Of a stretch of 12,939 nucleotides of DNA, positions 1-6,365 are shown one piece after another; within the stretch, counting starts at the first letter, position 1; every line of letters starts with the position of its first letter. The notes below the pieces were generated by a model. The model ran no database searches and was not told the origin of the DNA. It saw nothing but the letters and a program-made list of their open reading frames with translations. The translations under genes were made by a program, and so were the position numbers. Source of the DNA: Lactobacillus iners DSM 13335 (GTDB lineage Bacteria; Bacillota; Bacilli; Lactobacillales; Lactobacillaceae); assembly GCF_000160875.1 (NCBI RefSeq), contig NZ_GG700802.1:30043-42981 (forward strand), written 5' to 3'.

Positions 1-10
1 CTTTTTTATC

Positions 11-883
11 TTATTTACTGATTTTAGCTAAGTTTTGGTAGTTAGTTAACATCCAATCAAAATATGTAGTGTCATTAGGTATAGTTTCTCTTACTTTTAA
101 GATTGGAATTTTATTTGCTTTAGCTTTTTTAATAAATGAATTGATAGTTGCACTATTAACTTGAGTATTGTTTACAAAGAAAGCAATTTTTTTAGTGGCA
201 ATCATCTTATTCATATGTTTAATGATTTTTGGACTTGGATCTGTTTCTTTTTCAACAGCTTCTTCAAATTCTGGATTGCCTATCTTGTATCCGGCTGCTA
301 TTAAAGCATAGTCAAATACTGGCTCACTTACTAATACTGGTTTTTTAATCGCTTTAATATTTTTGGCAATTTCTTGGATTTTAGCAATTTTTTTCAGATA
401 TTTTTGAGCATTATTTTTGTAGTAAGCACTATGTTTTTTATCCAGTGTGGATAAACGCTTAACCAGATATTTAACATATGCTTGTGGCATTTTGAGATTG
501 TACCAAATATGTGGGTTAGCATCTGTTTTAAGGTGCATTAGATCTTCACCAACTCTAGTTATCTTTTTACCATTAGCTTTGGCTAATTTCTTCATCCAGC
601 CATCGTAATCCATTCCATTTGCGATAATTATATCGGCGTGTTTTAAATCTTTAGCATCAGATGTTTTAGGTTCAAAATCATGAGGATCAACTGAACTGCT
701 TTTGATAATCGCAGATGATATACCATACTTACCTACAATGTTTTTGGCAATATCAGCATAGACATTTGTTGATGAAACTATTGATATTTTTGAATTACTT
801 TTATTTTCCTTAGTACAAGCGGTACATAATAAAATAATCATTCCTAAAAAAATACCGATTGTGCCTAATTTTTTAAAATTCAC
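11..883 (-). CDS. Zn/Mn-type metal ABC transporter substrate-binding lipoprotein
   Basis: This 290-residue protein belongs to the cluster A-I (ZnuA/PsaA/AdcA) family, which captures Zn(II) or Mn(II) outside the cell and hands it to a membrane ABC permease. Residues 1-23 form a lipoprotein signal ending in the lipobox LCTAC, so Cys23 is the likely lipidated residue. Probable metal ligands by family pattern are His68 (in DPHDFEP), His125 (in NPHIW), Glu187 (in SEPVFDYA) and Asp271 near the C terminus. A Glu in the third position is the PsaA arrangement and hints at manganese, but the metal is not proven. The start is GTG, supported by an AGAAGG ribosome binding site about 7 nt upstream; there is no better ATG. 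No permease or ATPase gene is visible: partners may lie beyond the left edge (downstream on this strand) or elsewhere. Confidence 0.92.
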   Translation of the reverse strand: MNFKKLGTIGIFLGMIILLCTACTKENKSNSKISIVSSTNVYADIAKNIVGKYGISSAIIKSSSVDPHDFEPKTSDAKDLKHADIIIANGMDYDGWMKKLAKANGKKITRVGEDLMHLKTDANPHIWYNLKMPQAYVKYLVKRLSTLDKKHSAYYKNNAQKYLKKIAKIQEIAKNIKAIKKPVLVSEPVFDYALIAAGYKIGNPEFEEAVEKETDPSPKIIKHMNKMIATKKIAFFVNNTQVNSATINSFIKKAKANKIPILKVRETIPNDTTYFDWMLTNYQNLAKISK

Positions 884-915
884 TTGAAAGCCTTCTTTCT
901 AAAAACATATATTTA

Positions 916-944
916 AGGATATAACTATACTTACTTTTAGTCAA
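916..944 (-). promoter_or_regulatory. Candidate promoter of the metal-binding lipoprotein gene
   Basis: On the minus strand a -35 TTGACT (939-944) is followed after exactly 17 nt by TATCCT (916-921). The -35 is strong and the -10 matches four of six positions. An imperfect dyad of 18 bp, 924-941 (ACTATACTT/ACTTTTAGT), fills the spacer and could be an operator for a metal-responsive repressor; that part is speculation. Confidence 0.45.
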
Positions 945-1033
945 CAAAAAATAATGCAAATTTGTAGATTATTTACTGATTGTATCAACATTGTAAAAAA
1001 ATGCTCTTATCAAAAAGAAGTATGATATTGAAG

Positions 1034-1074
1034 TGATGTGACCCCAAAACGTTAGACTTTTCGGGGTCACATCA
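1034..1074. repeat. Long palindrome resembling an IS3-family terminal repeat
   Basis: A perfect 12-bp inverted repeat, TGATGTGACCCC at 1034-1045 and its complement at 1063-1074, flanks a core of AAAA, CGTTAGAC, TTTT and a single unpaired C. AAAA/TTTT extend the stem. The string GACCCC-AAAA-C-GTTAGAC resembles terminal inverted repeats of IS150-group IS3 elements as I recall them. It lies between two divergent genes and has no T-tract on either strand, so a terminator role is unlikely. No transposase remnant and no clear target duplication are visible. Confidence 0.5.
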
Positions 1075-1125
1075 AGATTGCTTATCATTTTTTTGAATAA
1101 ATATTTGTATAAAGTTAATTGCTAT

Positions 1126-1154
1126 TTGAAATTATCTTTACTATGAGGTATGAT
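1126..1154 (+). promoter_or_regulatory. Probable promoter of yebC
   Basis: TTGAAA (1126-1131) and TATGAT (1149-1154) are separated by exactly 17 nt, each one mismatch from the sigma-A consensus. Transcription would begin near 1161, giving a leader of about 35 nt before the yebC start. Confidence 0.65.
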
Positions 1155-1195
1155 TTACAAGGTGAACTATATTAAAAAAAGAAAGAAGGATCCTT

Positions 1196-1927
1196 ATGTC
1201 AGGACATTCAAAATGGCACAATATTCAAGGGCGTAAGAATGCACAAGACGCAAAAAAAGGTAAAATATTCCAAAAATTATCGCGTGAGCTTTTTATGGCT
1301 GCAAAGAGTGGTGGTCCTGACCCTTCAGGTAATCCTAGCTTGCGTTTAGTTATGGATAAAGCACGTGCGGCTAATATGCCTAAGTCAAATATTGAACGTG
1401 CTATTAAAAAGGCTGAAGGTAATTCAGATGAGCATTACGACGAAATTACTTATGAAGGTTATGCACCAGGTGGTGTGGCAGTTTTAGTAGAAGCATTAAC
1501 TGATAATAAAAATAGAACTGCTTCAGCTGTGCGTGTTGCATTTACTCGTAATGGCGGTACAATGGGTGCAACTGGCTCTGTTGCATACATGTTTGATCGC
1601 AAGGGCTATATTGTTATTGATCGTTCAACTACAGATGCTGATGAAGATCAAGTTTTGATGGACGTTATGGATGCAGGCGGTGACGATTTGCAAGCTAGTG
1701 ATGATGCATTTGAGATTTATACTGATCCTAAGGCATTCACTGGTGTAAGGGATGCATTAGAAAAAGCTGGCTATAAGCTTGCAGACGCTGAATTAACTAT
1801 GGTTCCGCAGAATACTACAGCGGTTCCTGCAGAAAAGAAGGAACAATTTGAACGTTTGATCGATGCATTAGAAGATGATGATGATGTATCAAATGTTTAT
1901 ACTGCAGCAGCGGATGAAGATGAATAA
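1196..1927 (+). CDS. yebC: YebC/PmpR (TACO1) family protein
   Basis: The 243-residue product has the normal length for the YebC/TACO1 family and carries the hallmark N terminus [10 protein letters not shown] plus a basic, Lys/Arg-rich first domain (to about residue 75), followed by [18 protein letters not shown] at about 86-103. Members were long annotated as DNA-binding regulators; newer work on the family supports a role in translation, helping ribosomes through difficult stretches such as polyproline. Which role applies here cannot be read from sequence. The start is clear: GAAAGAAGG lies about 6 nt before the ATG. The C terminus is very acidic. The gene stands alone with its own promoter and terminator. 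Confidence 0.96.
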   Translation: MSGHSKWHNIQGRKNAQDAKKGKIFQKLSRELFMAAKSGGPDPSGNPSLRLVMDKARAANMPKSNIERAIKKAEGNSDEHYDEITYEGYAPGGVAVLVEALTDNKNRTASAVRVAFTRNGGTMGATGSVAYMFDRKGYIVIDRSTTDADEDQVLMDVMDAGGDDLQASDDAFEIYTDPKAFTGVRDALEKAGYKLADAELTMVPQNTTAVPAEKKEQFERLIDALEDDDDVSNVYTAAADEDE

Positions 1928-1944
1928 GTAATATTACACGTAAT

Positions 1945-1988
1945 AAAAACCTTTCTGGATTGCGATGCAACCACGGAAAGGTTTTTTT
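1945..1988. terminator. Bidirectional intrinsic terminator between yebC and codA
   Basis: An 11-bp perfect stem, AAAAACCTTTC (1945-1955) with GAAAGGTTTTT (1976-1986), is continued by TGG/CCA and TTGC/GCAA pairs around a short GAT loop. It ends in seven Ts on the plus strand and five Ts on the minus strand. It lies between the convergent yebC and codA stops and can serve both. Confidence 0.9.
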
Positions 1989-2000
1989 GTGTGCTTTTAA

Positions 2001-3236
2001 TTAAAATAAAATTTCTTTCTTCTTTGGAATTGTTTTAGCAATGACTCTACCTTTATGAATAGAATATAAAACTTCACTATGTTCATTTAAAACTTGGTAG
2101 AAATTCTTACCATTTAATACAATCAAGTTCGCTGGTTTACCGACTTCGATGCCATAACGATCGCTAATATTTAGGACACGTGCTGCATTGTACGTTGAAA
2201 ACCGATAGCTATTCATTATTTCTTTGTATCCCATCATATGTCCAACATGCAATCCCATATGAATAACATCTAAACAATTCCCGTCACCTAGCGGATACCA
2301 AGGATCAAAAATATCATCATGTCCCATTGCAACATTGTTACCATTGGCTAGTAATTCTTTGACTCTTGTCATCCCTCGACGTTTAGGATAGGTATCAATT
2401 CGTCCTTGTAAGTGTGTATTGACTAGCGGATTTGCAATAAAATTAATATCTGCTAAACGTAGTAAGCGAAATAGTTTTTGGACATAGGCATTATTATAGC
2501 TGTGCATTGCGGTAGTGTGTGAGGCAGTTACTTTTTGCTTGAGACCACTTTCTAAGGCGAGGCATGCTAAAGTTTCTAAACTTCTTGATTGATCATCATC
2601 AATTTCATCACAGTGAACATCGACTAAAACATTATATTTTAAGGCAAGATCAATTATTTTATGCAATGATTGTACTGAATATTCACGAGTAAATTCGTAA
2701 TGAGGAATTCCTCCGATAACGTCTGCTCCCATTTTTAAGCATTCTTCTAACAATGTTGCTCCATTTGGAAAAGATAGAATTCCTTCTTGAGGAAAAGCAC
2801 AAATTTGTAATTCAATCGTTCCCTTTAATTCTTCACGAACTTCTAATAGTGCTCGCATAGCAGTAAGATTTGGATCAGTTGAATCTACATGAGAACGTAC
2901 AAATTGGATGCCATTACTTGCTTGTTTCTTAATTGCTTGAATTGCTCGTTTTTTAACATCTTCTACTGTTAAATCTTTTTTGCGTAGAGCCCACGTTTCG
3001 ATGCCTTCAAAAAGAGTACCAGATTCATTCCACTTTGGTTGCCCGGCAGTTAATGCAGAATCAAGATGAACATGCGGTTCGATAAAGGGTGGTAGCACCA
3101 ACTTGTAGTTTAAATCAATTACTTCTTCATTCGGTAATGGGGTTAAATGATCTGCAATAGCAGTAAAAGTTTCTTTTTCAATTCGAATATCTTGCGATTT
3201 AGTAGCATTTTCAATATAAGCATTTTTTAATAGCAT
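2001..3236 (-). CDS. codA: Cytosine deaminase (amidohydrolase superfamily)
   Basis: This 411-residue enzyme hydrolyses cytosine to uracil and ammonia in the cytoplasm, feeding pyrimidine salvage. It aligns by eye with E. coli CodA along its length with an offset of six residues. Metal and catalytic positions are all present: His55 and His57 in PHVHLD, His208 and Glu211 in [12 protein letters not shown], His240 in SHTTAMHS, and the Asp pair in [13 protein letters not shown] at about 307-308. The substrate-loop string [18 protein letters not shown] is also kept, so an active enzyme is expected. It is the second gene of the codBA operon, 11 nt after codB. The AGGAG ribosome binding site overlaps the codB stop codon, which suggests translational coupling. 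The Asp pair also makes it distinct from related isocytosine or creatinine deaminases. Confidence 0.97.
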   Translation of the reverse strand: MLLKNAYIENATKSQDIRIEKETFTAIADHLTPLPNEEVIDLNYKLVLPPFIEPHVHLDSALTAGQPKWNESGTLFEGIETWALRKKDLTVEDVKKRAIQAIKKQASNGIQFVRSHVDSTDPNLTAMRALLEVREELKGTIELQICAFPQEGILSFPNGATLLEECLKMGADVIGGIPHYEFTREYSVQSLHKIIDLALKYNVLVDVHCDEIDDDQSRSLETLACLALESGLKQKVTASHTTAMHSYNNAYVQKLFRLLRLADINFIANPLVNTHLQGRIDTYPKRRGMTRVKELLANGNNVAMGHDDIFDPWYPLGDGNCLDVIHMGLHVGHMMGYKEIMNSYRFSTYNAARVLNISDRYGIEVGKPANLIVLNGKNFYQVLNEHSEVLYSIHKGRVIAKTIPKKKEILF

Positions 3237-3247
3237 GTCTGAATCTC

Positions 3248-4507
3248 CTATTTGTTTATTTTAATATATTGCAAAAGTAAATAACTAATAATAGCCGCAA
3301 TTAGACTGTTAATAGGTGGAATCCCAATTTTAATAACACAACCAACGAAAGCACCAATAAAAATTGGACATAGAGCTGAAAGATTATAGTTAATTTGACA
3401 TTCTTCAGTCTTGTAATTTGAGCGATGCATAAAATAGTCTACTACAATAATACTACCGATTGGCGGAATTAATGAGCTTAATAGTGATAGATATGTTGTG
3501 AAATGTTCAAATAAGAAGATGGAAAGTAAAGTACCGATTGTTCCAGCAATCATTGTCATTAGCTTCATGGAATTATTAGTGATATTTGCTAAAGAAATAC
3601 CAGAAGCATATAAAGCGTTATTATTTGTTGACCAAATGTTCAGGCCTAAAGATAAAATCGCTGGTATTGCTAAGCCTTGCATAATTAGTGTGTCAAAGAT
3701 ATCAGCTTTACCAAAGGCAGCAGCTCCAGTAGCTCCGAAGATAAACATAAAAATATTTCCTACGAAAAATGCTATTACTGTTGCACTGATTGCCCCGATA
3801 CTATTTTTAGAAAAACGAGTGAAGTTTGGCGTAGAAGTACCACCAGATATGAAATTACCAATAACTATACTCAAAGCCATCGCCATAGATAGTGGCTTGA
3901 GAGGATGATTGCTAAACATATTTTGTAAACTGCCACTTGTATGAAATGAAAGATATACTGAATAAAATCCGAGTACCGTTATAAGCGGAACTGCAATAAT
4001 ACCAAAGATGGAGAGAGCTTTAATTCCTTTTACGGACGTTAAAGTCATCAAAAATCCCATAATTAAAACTAGCAAATAAACATTCAAGTGGTAAAATGCG
4101 GCAACAGGGATAGCAAACATTGCTACGCCCACACCAAACCAACCTGTTTGAGTGATACCAATTACGAATGAAGCTAGGTGAGCACCCTTGTTACCGAATG
4201 TTTGCCTTGCTAGCAAATCTAGATTCATGCCAGTGTGTTGTCCAATATATGCTAAACAGCCTGTATATATAGCTAAAAATAAATTACCTAAAATAACTGC
4301 AATAATGAATTGTGATAAATTTAACCCTAATCCTAAATGACCACCTGCTGTCATACTTGGTGAAAAATATGTAAAACCGACCATTATAACGAGCATTTGC
4401 CAAAAATTTTTACGATTGCCTTTTACTCGACTGTGGGCATATTCTTGATCAATCTCATTTGCACGACTTTGATCGGGTTGGCTAATTTTTCCAAAATAAT
4501 TTTTCAT
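3248..4507 (-). CDS. codB: Cytosine permease (NCS1 family)
   Basis: This 419-residue integral membrane protein has the length of E. coli CodB and about twelve hydrophobic segments. It belongs to the nucleobase-cation symporter-1 family and would import cytosine for the deaminase encoded immediately downstream. The hydrophilic N terminus (residues 1-35, rich in charged residues) is followed by a first helix ending near [14 protein letters not shown], typical of CodB-type proteins, and [16 protein letters not shown] lies mid-protein where the family keeps a substrate-contact loop. The start ATG has AAGGAG 7 nt upstream. Adjacency to codA is the strongest argument for cytosine rather than purine, allantoin or thiamine as substrate. 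Confidence 0.95.
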   Translation of the reverse strand: MKNYFGKISQPDQSRANEIDQEYAHSRVKGNRKNFWQMLVIMVGFTYFSPSMTAGGHLGLGLNLSQFIIAVILGNLFLAIYTGCLAYIGQHTGMNLDLLARQTFGNKGAHLASFVIGITQTGWFGVGVAMFAIPVAAFYHLNVYLLVLIMGFLMTLTSVKGIKALSIFGIIAVPLITVLGFYSVYLSFHTSGSLQNMFSNHPLKPLSMAMALSIVIGNFISGGTSTPNFTRFSKNSIGAISATVIAFFVGNIFMFIFGATGAAAFGKADIFDTLIMQGLAIPAILSLGLNIWSTNNNALYASGISLANITNNSMKLMTMIAGTIGTLLSIFLFEHFTTYLSLLSSLIPPIGSIIVVDYFMHRSNYKTEECQINYNLSALCPIFIGAFVGCVIKIGIPPINSLIAAIISYLLLQYIKINK

Positions 4508-4561
4508 CTCTAAACTCCTTATTAAATCGTTAATCCTTCTATTTCAGTCTAAATTGCTAAC

Positions 4562-4590
4562 AGTATAGCAGAGAGCTTTTTTGATGTAAA
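4562..4590 (-). promoter_or_regulatory. Strong promoter of the codBA operon
   Basis: On the minus strand TTTACA (4585-4590) and TATACT (4562-4567) are 17 nt apart, and the -10 is preceded by TG in the extended position (TGCTATACT). The predicted leader is only about 48 nt, too short for a typical aptamer plus expression platform. No convincing purine or pyrimidine repressor box was seen. Confidence 0.8.
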
Positions 4591-4633
4591 GATTAAATTG
4601 GATGTTTTTAGATTTATTATCGATTTAAGATAC

Positions 4634-4662
4634 AAAAAAGCTACATTTTAAAATGTAGCTTT
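4634..4662 (-). terminator. Intrinsic terminator of the LytTR/DUF3021 operon
   Basis: A perfect 26-bp palindrome at 4637-4662 (core AGCTACATTTT/AAAATGTAGCT) sits 28 bp downstream of the minus-strand DUF3021 stop. Read on the minus strand it is followed by further Ts (4634-4636 complement), forming a normal Rho-independent terminator that separates this unit from codBA. Confidence 0.85.
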
Positions 4663-4690
4663 CTTTATTTCTATCTGTCTATATTTAAAA

Positions 4691-5137
4691 CTATTTCTTT
4701 AATTTTTCATTGATTTGTTTAATATCATTTTTGATTAACTGGGCATTAATAAACCAGATTAAAACATAAATAAGGGTGAACATTATAGTGAATACTAATA
4801 TATGTGGCAAATCAATAATAAACCAGTGAGCCATAAATGCTAGAGGTGTAAAAAAGATATAGTAGACAAAGAAGTTGACAATAGTTCTCTTTAATAAGGT
4901 CCATCGTTCAATTTGGAAAATTAAGGCTCCCATACTGAATACCAATCCCATTAAAGCCCAAAGTACAACTGAAAAGGTTACTGCATCGAGGGGACGAGCA
5001 AAATGGCTGGTAAAGACGGGAGTAGAAGGTAGGTATGTGTCAGCACCATTTAAATAGTCAAAAAATAATGAGATACATAAACCGATTGCAATACCTAAAA
5101 ACATTCCTTTAATCGCACTTAATATATATTTTTTCAT
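4691..5137 (-). CDS. DUF3021 family four-helix membrane protein, putative LytTR inhibitor
   Basis: The 148-residue product has four hydrophobic segments at about 5-27, 53-75, 86-108 and 112-134, then a short Lys-rich cytoplasmic tail. This pattern and the pairing with a LytTR gene match DUF3021 proteins. In streptococcal LytTR Regulatory Systems (HdrRM, BrsRM) the membrane partner holds the DNA-binding protein inactive; by analogy this protein would be the inhibitor or sensor, with an unknown signal. Its ATG overlaps the stop of the regulator by 4 nt (ATGA), so the two are translationally coupled. A possible AAAGGAG lies 11 nt upstream, inside the regulator's last codons. The assignment rests on family and context, not on any catalytic motif. 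Confidence 0.88.
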   Translation of the reverse strand: MKKYILSAIKGMFLGIAIGLCISLFFDYLNGADTYLPSTPVFTSHFARPLDAVTFSVVLWALMGLVFSMGALIFQIERWTLLKRTIVNFFVYYIFFTPLAFMAHWFIIDLPHILVFTIMFTLIYVLIWFINAQLIKNDIKQINEKLKK

Positions 5138-5565
5138 AATCCTAATCTCTCCTTTAAATTTTTGATTTTTCTACGTGAAATTGCTATACGCTCTTGATTC
5201 GTCAATACTACATCAATCGCACCATCATTTAGCAATACTAGATGATCGATATGCTTGAAATTGAAATAAGCACTGCGAGATGCTTCAATAAAGTCATTAT
5301 TTAAAATTGCTTTGACTTCTTTCAGCGGCTTGCGACAACTATAATGTCTATTTTGCGTTGATATATCCAATTTTCGATCATCAGTTTGGATAATAAAAAT
5401 ATCATTTAAACTAATAGGTTTTAGTTGATCATCATAATAGCACCACAATACCTGATTATTATTGAGATATTGCAACATACTTTCCAAATTTGGTTTCATT
5501 TGTTTAACCCATATTTCGGCATGTTCTTCACTAATGGATGCATCTACATGTAAGTTGATTTTCAT
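5134..5565 (-). CDS. LytTR-type DNA-binding transcriptional regulator (no receiver domain)
   Basis: This 143-residue protein has a non-receiver N-terminal part (about residues 1-50) and a C-terminal LytTR domain (about 52-143). Diagnostic strings are NDFIEASRSAYFNFKHIDHL, the family's F.R.SRS..VN...I block in variant form, and ISRRKIKNLKERL at the end. LytTR domains bind paired direct repeats beside promoters. It lacks the phosphoacceptor domain of AgrA- or ComE-type response regulators, so control is likely through the co-encoded membrane protein. AGGAGG stands 6 nt before the ATG. The gene is first in a two-gene operon and its own promoter region contains a repeat pair that fits a LytTR site, so autoregulation is plausible. 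The target genes are not known; the acetyltransferase gene diverges from it. Confidence 0.93.
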   Translation of the reverse strand: MKINLHVDASISEEHAEIWVKQMKPNLESMLQYLNNNQVLWCYYDDQLKPISLNDIFIIQTDDRKLDISTQNRHYSCRKPLKEVKAILNNDFIEASRSAYFNFKHIDHLVLLNDGAIDVVLTNQERIAISRRKIKNLKERLGL

Positions 5566-5596
5566 TACGTCCCTCCTGTTTTCTTTTGATAGAATA

Positions 5597-5625
5597 AGTA
5601 TATCAGGTAAAATCGCAATTTATAC
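5597..5625 (-). promoter_or_regulatory. Extended -10 promoter with poor -35 for the LytTR operon
   Basis: Minus-strand TATACT (5597-5602) has TG one base upstream (TGATATACT). The hexamer 17 nt further upstream is GTATAA (5620-5625), a weak -35. A good -10 without a -35 is typical of activator-dependent promoters. The predicted leader is about 25 nt. Confidence 0.6.
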
Positions 5626-5640
5626 TTAAGTTGTATAAAT
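5618..5640. promoter_or_regulatory. Inverted repeat over the -35 of the LytTR operon promoter
   Basis: ATTTATAC (5618-5625) and GTATAAAT (5633-5640) are exact 8-bp inverted repeats separated by 7 bp. The left arm contains the predicted -35 hexamer and the right arm overlaps the first LytTR-like direct repeat. It might be a second operator, but AT-rich palindromes also occur by chance. Confidence 0.4.
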
Positions 5641-5664
5641 GGCATATTTTAAGTCATAAATGGC
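5635..5664 (-). promoter_or_regulatory. Candidate LytTR operator: paired 9-bp direct repeats
   Basis: ATAAATGGC occurs exactly at 5635-5643 and 5656-5664, giving a 12-bp spacer and a 21-bp period, two helical turns. Read on the minus strand the unit is GCCATTTAT, agreeing with seven of nine positions of the general LytTR pattern [TA][AC][CA]GTTN[AG][TG]. The proximal copy ends 9 bp upstream of the weak -35 of the regulator's own operon. The geometry is that of characterised LytTR sites; binding is inferred. Confidence 0.55.
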
Positions 5665-5715
5665 CATTATTTTGGCTCAGTTTGGTAATTAATGCACATT
5701 GAAAGGAAAAGTTAG

Positions 5716-6207
5716 ATGTTAAAAATCAGAAATGCTGTTAAAGAGGATGTACCACGGATTATGGAGATATATTGTTATGCACAAGAATTTATGATTAAAT
5801 GTGGCAATCCAACTCAATGGGGTCATAGCTACCCTACAAGAGAATTAATTGATCGTGATATTTTGAATCAGGCATGTAAAGTAGTCTACGATGAAACCGG
5901 AATACACGGGGTTGTTGCTTTATATGAAGGTATAGATCCTACATATGTGCATATTGAAGATGGATCTTGGCTTAATAATGATCCCTATATTACTATTCAT
6001 CGAATTGCAAGTGATGGTCGGGTACATGGCGTCTTTAAAACTGTTGCCGATTATTGCAAAAATATGATTGATAATGTTAAGCTTGATACCCATGCCAACA
6101 ATTTGATTATGCAGTCGCTAATTGCAAAAAATGGATTCACCAGATGCGGGATTATTCATGTTGATGATGGTTCTCCTAGAATTGCATATCAGTGGTCGAA
6201 AAAGTGA
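5716..6207 (+). CDS. GNAT-family N-acetyltransferase
   Basis: The 163-residue product has the GNAT layout: an N-terminal strand and helix (LKIRNAVKEDVPRIMEIY, 2-19), an acceptor-side region with QWGHSYPTRE at 34-43, the central strand IHRIAS (94-99) before a degenerate acetyl-CoA loop GRVHGVFK (101-108), and the motif-B stretch LDTHANNLIMQSLIAKNGF (123-141) leading to the last strand. It would transfer an acetyl group from acetyl-CoA to an unidentified amine or protein. The usual Q/R-x-x-G-x-G/A loop is weak here (R-V-H-G-V-F). AAAGGAAAA lies about 6 nt upstream of the ATG. It is monocistronic, divergent from the LytTR operon, and ended by its own terminator; no strong promoter was recognised. 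Confidence 0.85.
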   Translation: MLKIRNAVKEDVPRIMEIYCYAQEFMIKCGNPTQWGHSYPTRELIDRDILNQACKVVYDETGIHGVVALYEGIDPTYVHIEDGSWLNNDPYITIHRIASDGRVHGVFKTVADYCKNMIDNVKLDTHANNLIMQSLIAKNGFTRCGIIHVDDGSPRIAYQWSKK

Positions 6208-6234
6208 TGAATTGCCCAGTTGATCACCTTTTTT
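6204..6234 (+). terminator. Intrinsic terminator of the acetyltransferase gene
   Basis: GTGATGAATTG (6204-6214) pairs with CAGTTGATCAC (6217-6227) with one mismatch and one G-U pair, followed by C and six Ts (6229-6234). The stem begins on the last codon and includes the TGA stop. Confidence 0.8.
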
Positions 6235-6280
6235 ATAAAAATCAAAAAGCTAAATTAATGTAATCAGTTTACTTTTATAC

Positions 6281-6286
6281 TATAAT
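6281..6286 (+). promoter_or_regulatory. Possible -10 of the adhesin gene promoter
   Basis: A perfect TATAAT stands 80 nt before the adhesin start in very AT-rich DNA. No good -35 lies at 16-18 nt; TTAATG at 6255-6260 is 20 nt away. It is the best candidate between the terminator and the gene but weakly supported. Confidence 0.3.
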
Positions 6287-6365
6287 AAGATTGAGTTATC
6301 ATATAATAATTTAGCATGATGATTTTAATAATTGAAAAAATAATTTAGTATAGAGGTAATGATAT

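Noticed and set aside
1034..1074. Reading the strong hairpin as an intrinsic terminator
   Set aside because: No T-run follows on either strand and the flanking genes diverge from it, so no transcript needs to end there.
3498..3908. A plus-strand open frame of 136 codons
   Set aside because: It lies fully antisense to codB, a well-matched membrane transporter gene; no ribosome binding site or family signature supports it.
4508..4561. A possible riboswitch upstream of codB
   Set aside because: The leader predicted from the promoter is only about 48 nt and shows no aptamer-like or terminator/antiterminator structure.
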